Assembly: GCF_039530225.1 (NCBI RefSeq)
Contig: NZ_BAAAOH010000001.1
Location: 2,604,001-2,668,000 of the forward strand
DNA: 64,000 bases
Direction: 5' to 3'
Source: Microbacterium pumilum
GTDB lineage: Bacteria > Actinomycetota > Actinomycetes > Actinomycetales > Microbacteriaceae
Notes under the pieces: generated by a model
Seen by the model: the letters and a program-made list of their open reading frames with translations, nothing else
Told to the model about the DNA's origin: nothing
The model's database searches: none
Program-made: the position numbers and the translations under genes
In this document: positions 62,923 to 64,000 of the stretch, one piece after another
Layout of the letters: every line of letters begins with the position of its first letter
Numbering within the stretch: position 1 is the stretch's first letter

Positions 62923-64000
62923 TTGCGCGCGCCCGCCGAACCCACGCCCCACGACCGACGTCGCTGGGCGAAATACCTCGTCAATGAGCGCGCCGAGGCC
63001 CACGTGTATCGCGAGCTCGCCGCGCGTCGCACGGGTGAGGAGCGCGACATCCTGCTCGCTCTCGTCGATGCGGAGGGTCGCCACGAAACCCACTGGCTGA
63101 CCCTGCTCGGCGGCGAGCCGGCACGATTGCCGCGGCCCGACGCCGGCACGGTGCTGATCGGATGGCTCGCCAAGCGGTTCGGTTCGATCTTCGTTCTCGC
63201 GCTTGCACAGAACGCCGAGGCGCGATCGCCCTACGAGTCCGAGCCCTTCGCGACACCGGCGATGGCGGCGGACGAGAAGATCCACCACGAGGTCGTGCGC
63301 GGGCTTGCGGCCCGCGGTCGGCGCCGGCTGTCGGGCACCTTCCGCGCGGCGGTCTTCGGCGCGAACGACGGGCTCGTCTCGAACCTGGCGCTGGTGATGG
63401 GCGTCGGAGCAACCGGTGTGCCTGGGCAGTTCGTGCTGTTCAGCGGCATCGCGGGGCTTCTCGCCGGCGCACTCTCGATGGGCGCGGGCGAGTTCGTCTC
63501 GGTCCGCTCGCAGCGCGAGCTGCTCGAAGCGACCGAGCCGAACAACTTCGCAGACAGCGTGCTGCCCGACCTCGACCTCGATGCCAACGAGCTCGCGCTC
63601 GTCTACCGCACCCGTGGGATGTCGGCGCCCGACGCGCTCGCGCGCGCACGCGAGATCGTCGAAGACGCTCAGCAGTCCGACCGATCGCAGCCGTACCGGC
63701 GCCCCGCCGAGGTCGCCGACGATCACGAAGTGGTCGGCAGCGCCTGGCGCGCTGCGCTGTCGAGCTTCCTGTTCTTCGCGTCGGGCGCCATCGTTCCGGT
63801 CCTGCCGTGGATCTTCGGCCTCTCGGGCTTCCCCGCGGTGATCACGGCGCTCGTGCTGGTAGGAATCGCCCTGCTCGCGACCGGAGCGGCGGTGGGACTG
63901 CTCTCGGGCGGTCCGCCGCTGCGCAGAGCCGTGCGTCAGCTGCTGATCGGCTACGGCGCCGCGGCCATCACGTACCTGCTCGGACTGCTCTTCGGAGTGT
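62923..64000 (+). CDS. Ferritin-like plus VIT1 membrane protein (MbfA type), partial
   Basis: A fusion of an N-terminal ferritin-like domain and a VIT1/CCC1 iron or manganese transporter. The start is TTG 62923, decided by GGAGG 5-6 nt upstream; GTG 62860 in the same frame lacks such a site. Metal ligands of the ferritin-like part are visible in NERAEAHVYRELA near residue 22, EGRHETHWLTLL near 47 and DEKIHHEVV near 111. From about 130 come VIT1 marks FGANDGLVSNLALVMGVGA and SMGAGEFVSVRSQRE. The right edge cuts it after residue 359, in the last helix. A role in metal export is inferred. Confidence 0.9.
   Translation, partial: MRAPAEPTPHDRRRWAKYLVNERAEAHVYRELAARRTGEERDILLALVDAEGRHETHWLTLLGGEPARLPRPDAGTVLIGWLAKRFGSIFVLALAQNAEARSPYESEPFATPAMAADEKIHHEVVRGLAARGRRRLSGTFRAAVFGANDGLVSNLALVMGVGATGVPGQFVLFSGIAGLLAGALSMGAGEFVSVRSQRELLEATEPNNFADSVLPDLDLDANELALVYRTRGMSAPDALARAREIVEDAQQSDRSQPYRRPAEVADDHEVVGSAWRAALSSFLFFASGAIVPVLPWIFGLSGFPAVITALVLVGIALLATGAAVGLLSGGPPLRRAVRQLLIGYGAAAITYLLGLLFGV

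Overview
The window is ordinary chromosome of a high-GC Gram-positive actinobacterium. The best fit is the family Microbacteriaceae, probably Microbacterium. This rests on protein character, many GTG starts, 4-nt ATGA/GTGA gene overlaps, the tkt-tal-pgi-zwf-opcA order, and a heavy load of the hexamer GGATGC/GCATCC. I see no tRNA, rRNA, phage, transposase or CRISPR array. No gene-free stretch exceeds about 260 bases.

Layout. 1-7315 (minus): pentose-phosphate operon tkt-tal-pgi-zwf-opcA, with opcA cut by the left edge. 7573-11685: heme O synthase ctaB and heme A synthase ctaA flank a secreted GH18 chitinase and a small membrane protein, with a palindromic repeat behind ctaB. 11937-16071: SUF iron-sulfur operon sufB-sufD-Rieske-sufC-MIP18, without sufR, sufS or sufU. 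16127-23457: serine-hydrolase lipoprotein, an uncharacterised FecR-like lipoprotein plus multipass membrane protein, a MalY-type C-S lyase and an MFS exporter. 23505-29108: siderophore uptake operon behind an IdeR/DtxR box, ending against the convergent bioY. Here a perfect 123-bp inverted duplication has replaced the 3' ends of both the binding-protein gene and bioY.

29223-33900: ABC-F ATPase, SURF1, two small proteins, a DUF4190 protein and FabG. 33917-41347: hydrolases, serB, divergent glgC/glgM, an ABC ATPase, rpmE2 (L31 type B) with a structured leader and clear terminator, an exonuclease and a CGNR regulator. 41419-42856: EamA transporter and an Lrp regulator.

43030-55527 is the functional centre: bkdABC (branched-chain 2-oxoacid dehydrogenase E1a, E1b, E2), a Tat phosphoesterase, a TetR regulator, then 3-methylcrotonyl-CoA carboxylase beta and alpha, acyl-CoA dehydrogenase, a MaoC hydratase and a CitE-like lyase. 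Together these read as leucine/branched-chain amino acid degradation to acetyl-CoA and acetoacetate, matching the Mycobacterium tuberculosis Rv2495c-Rv2502c neighbourhood. Inverted repeats sit in both promoter regions. A palindromic element is translated in frame at the start of the carboxylase alpha gene.

55555-64000: DUF222/HNH protein, DUF1801 protein, histidine phosphatase, sirtuin, rRNA/tRNA methyltransferase, SGNH hydrolase, SF2 helicase and a ferritin-like/VIT1 membrane protein cut by the right edge.

The observation most worth checking is the 123-bp inverted duplication at 28156-28468: either a real rearrangement that unstopped two genes, or an assembly or amplification artefact.
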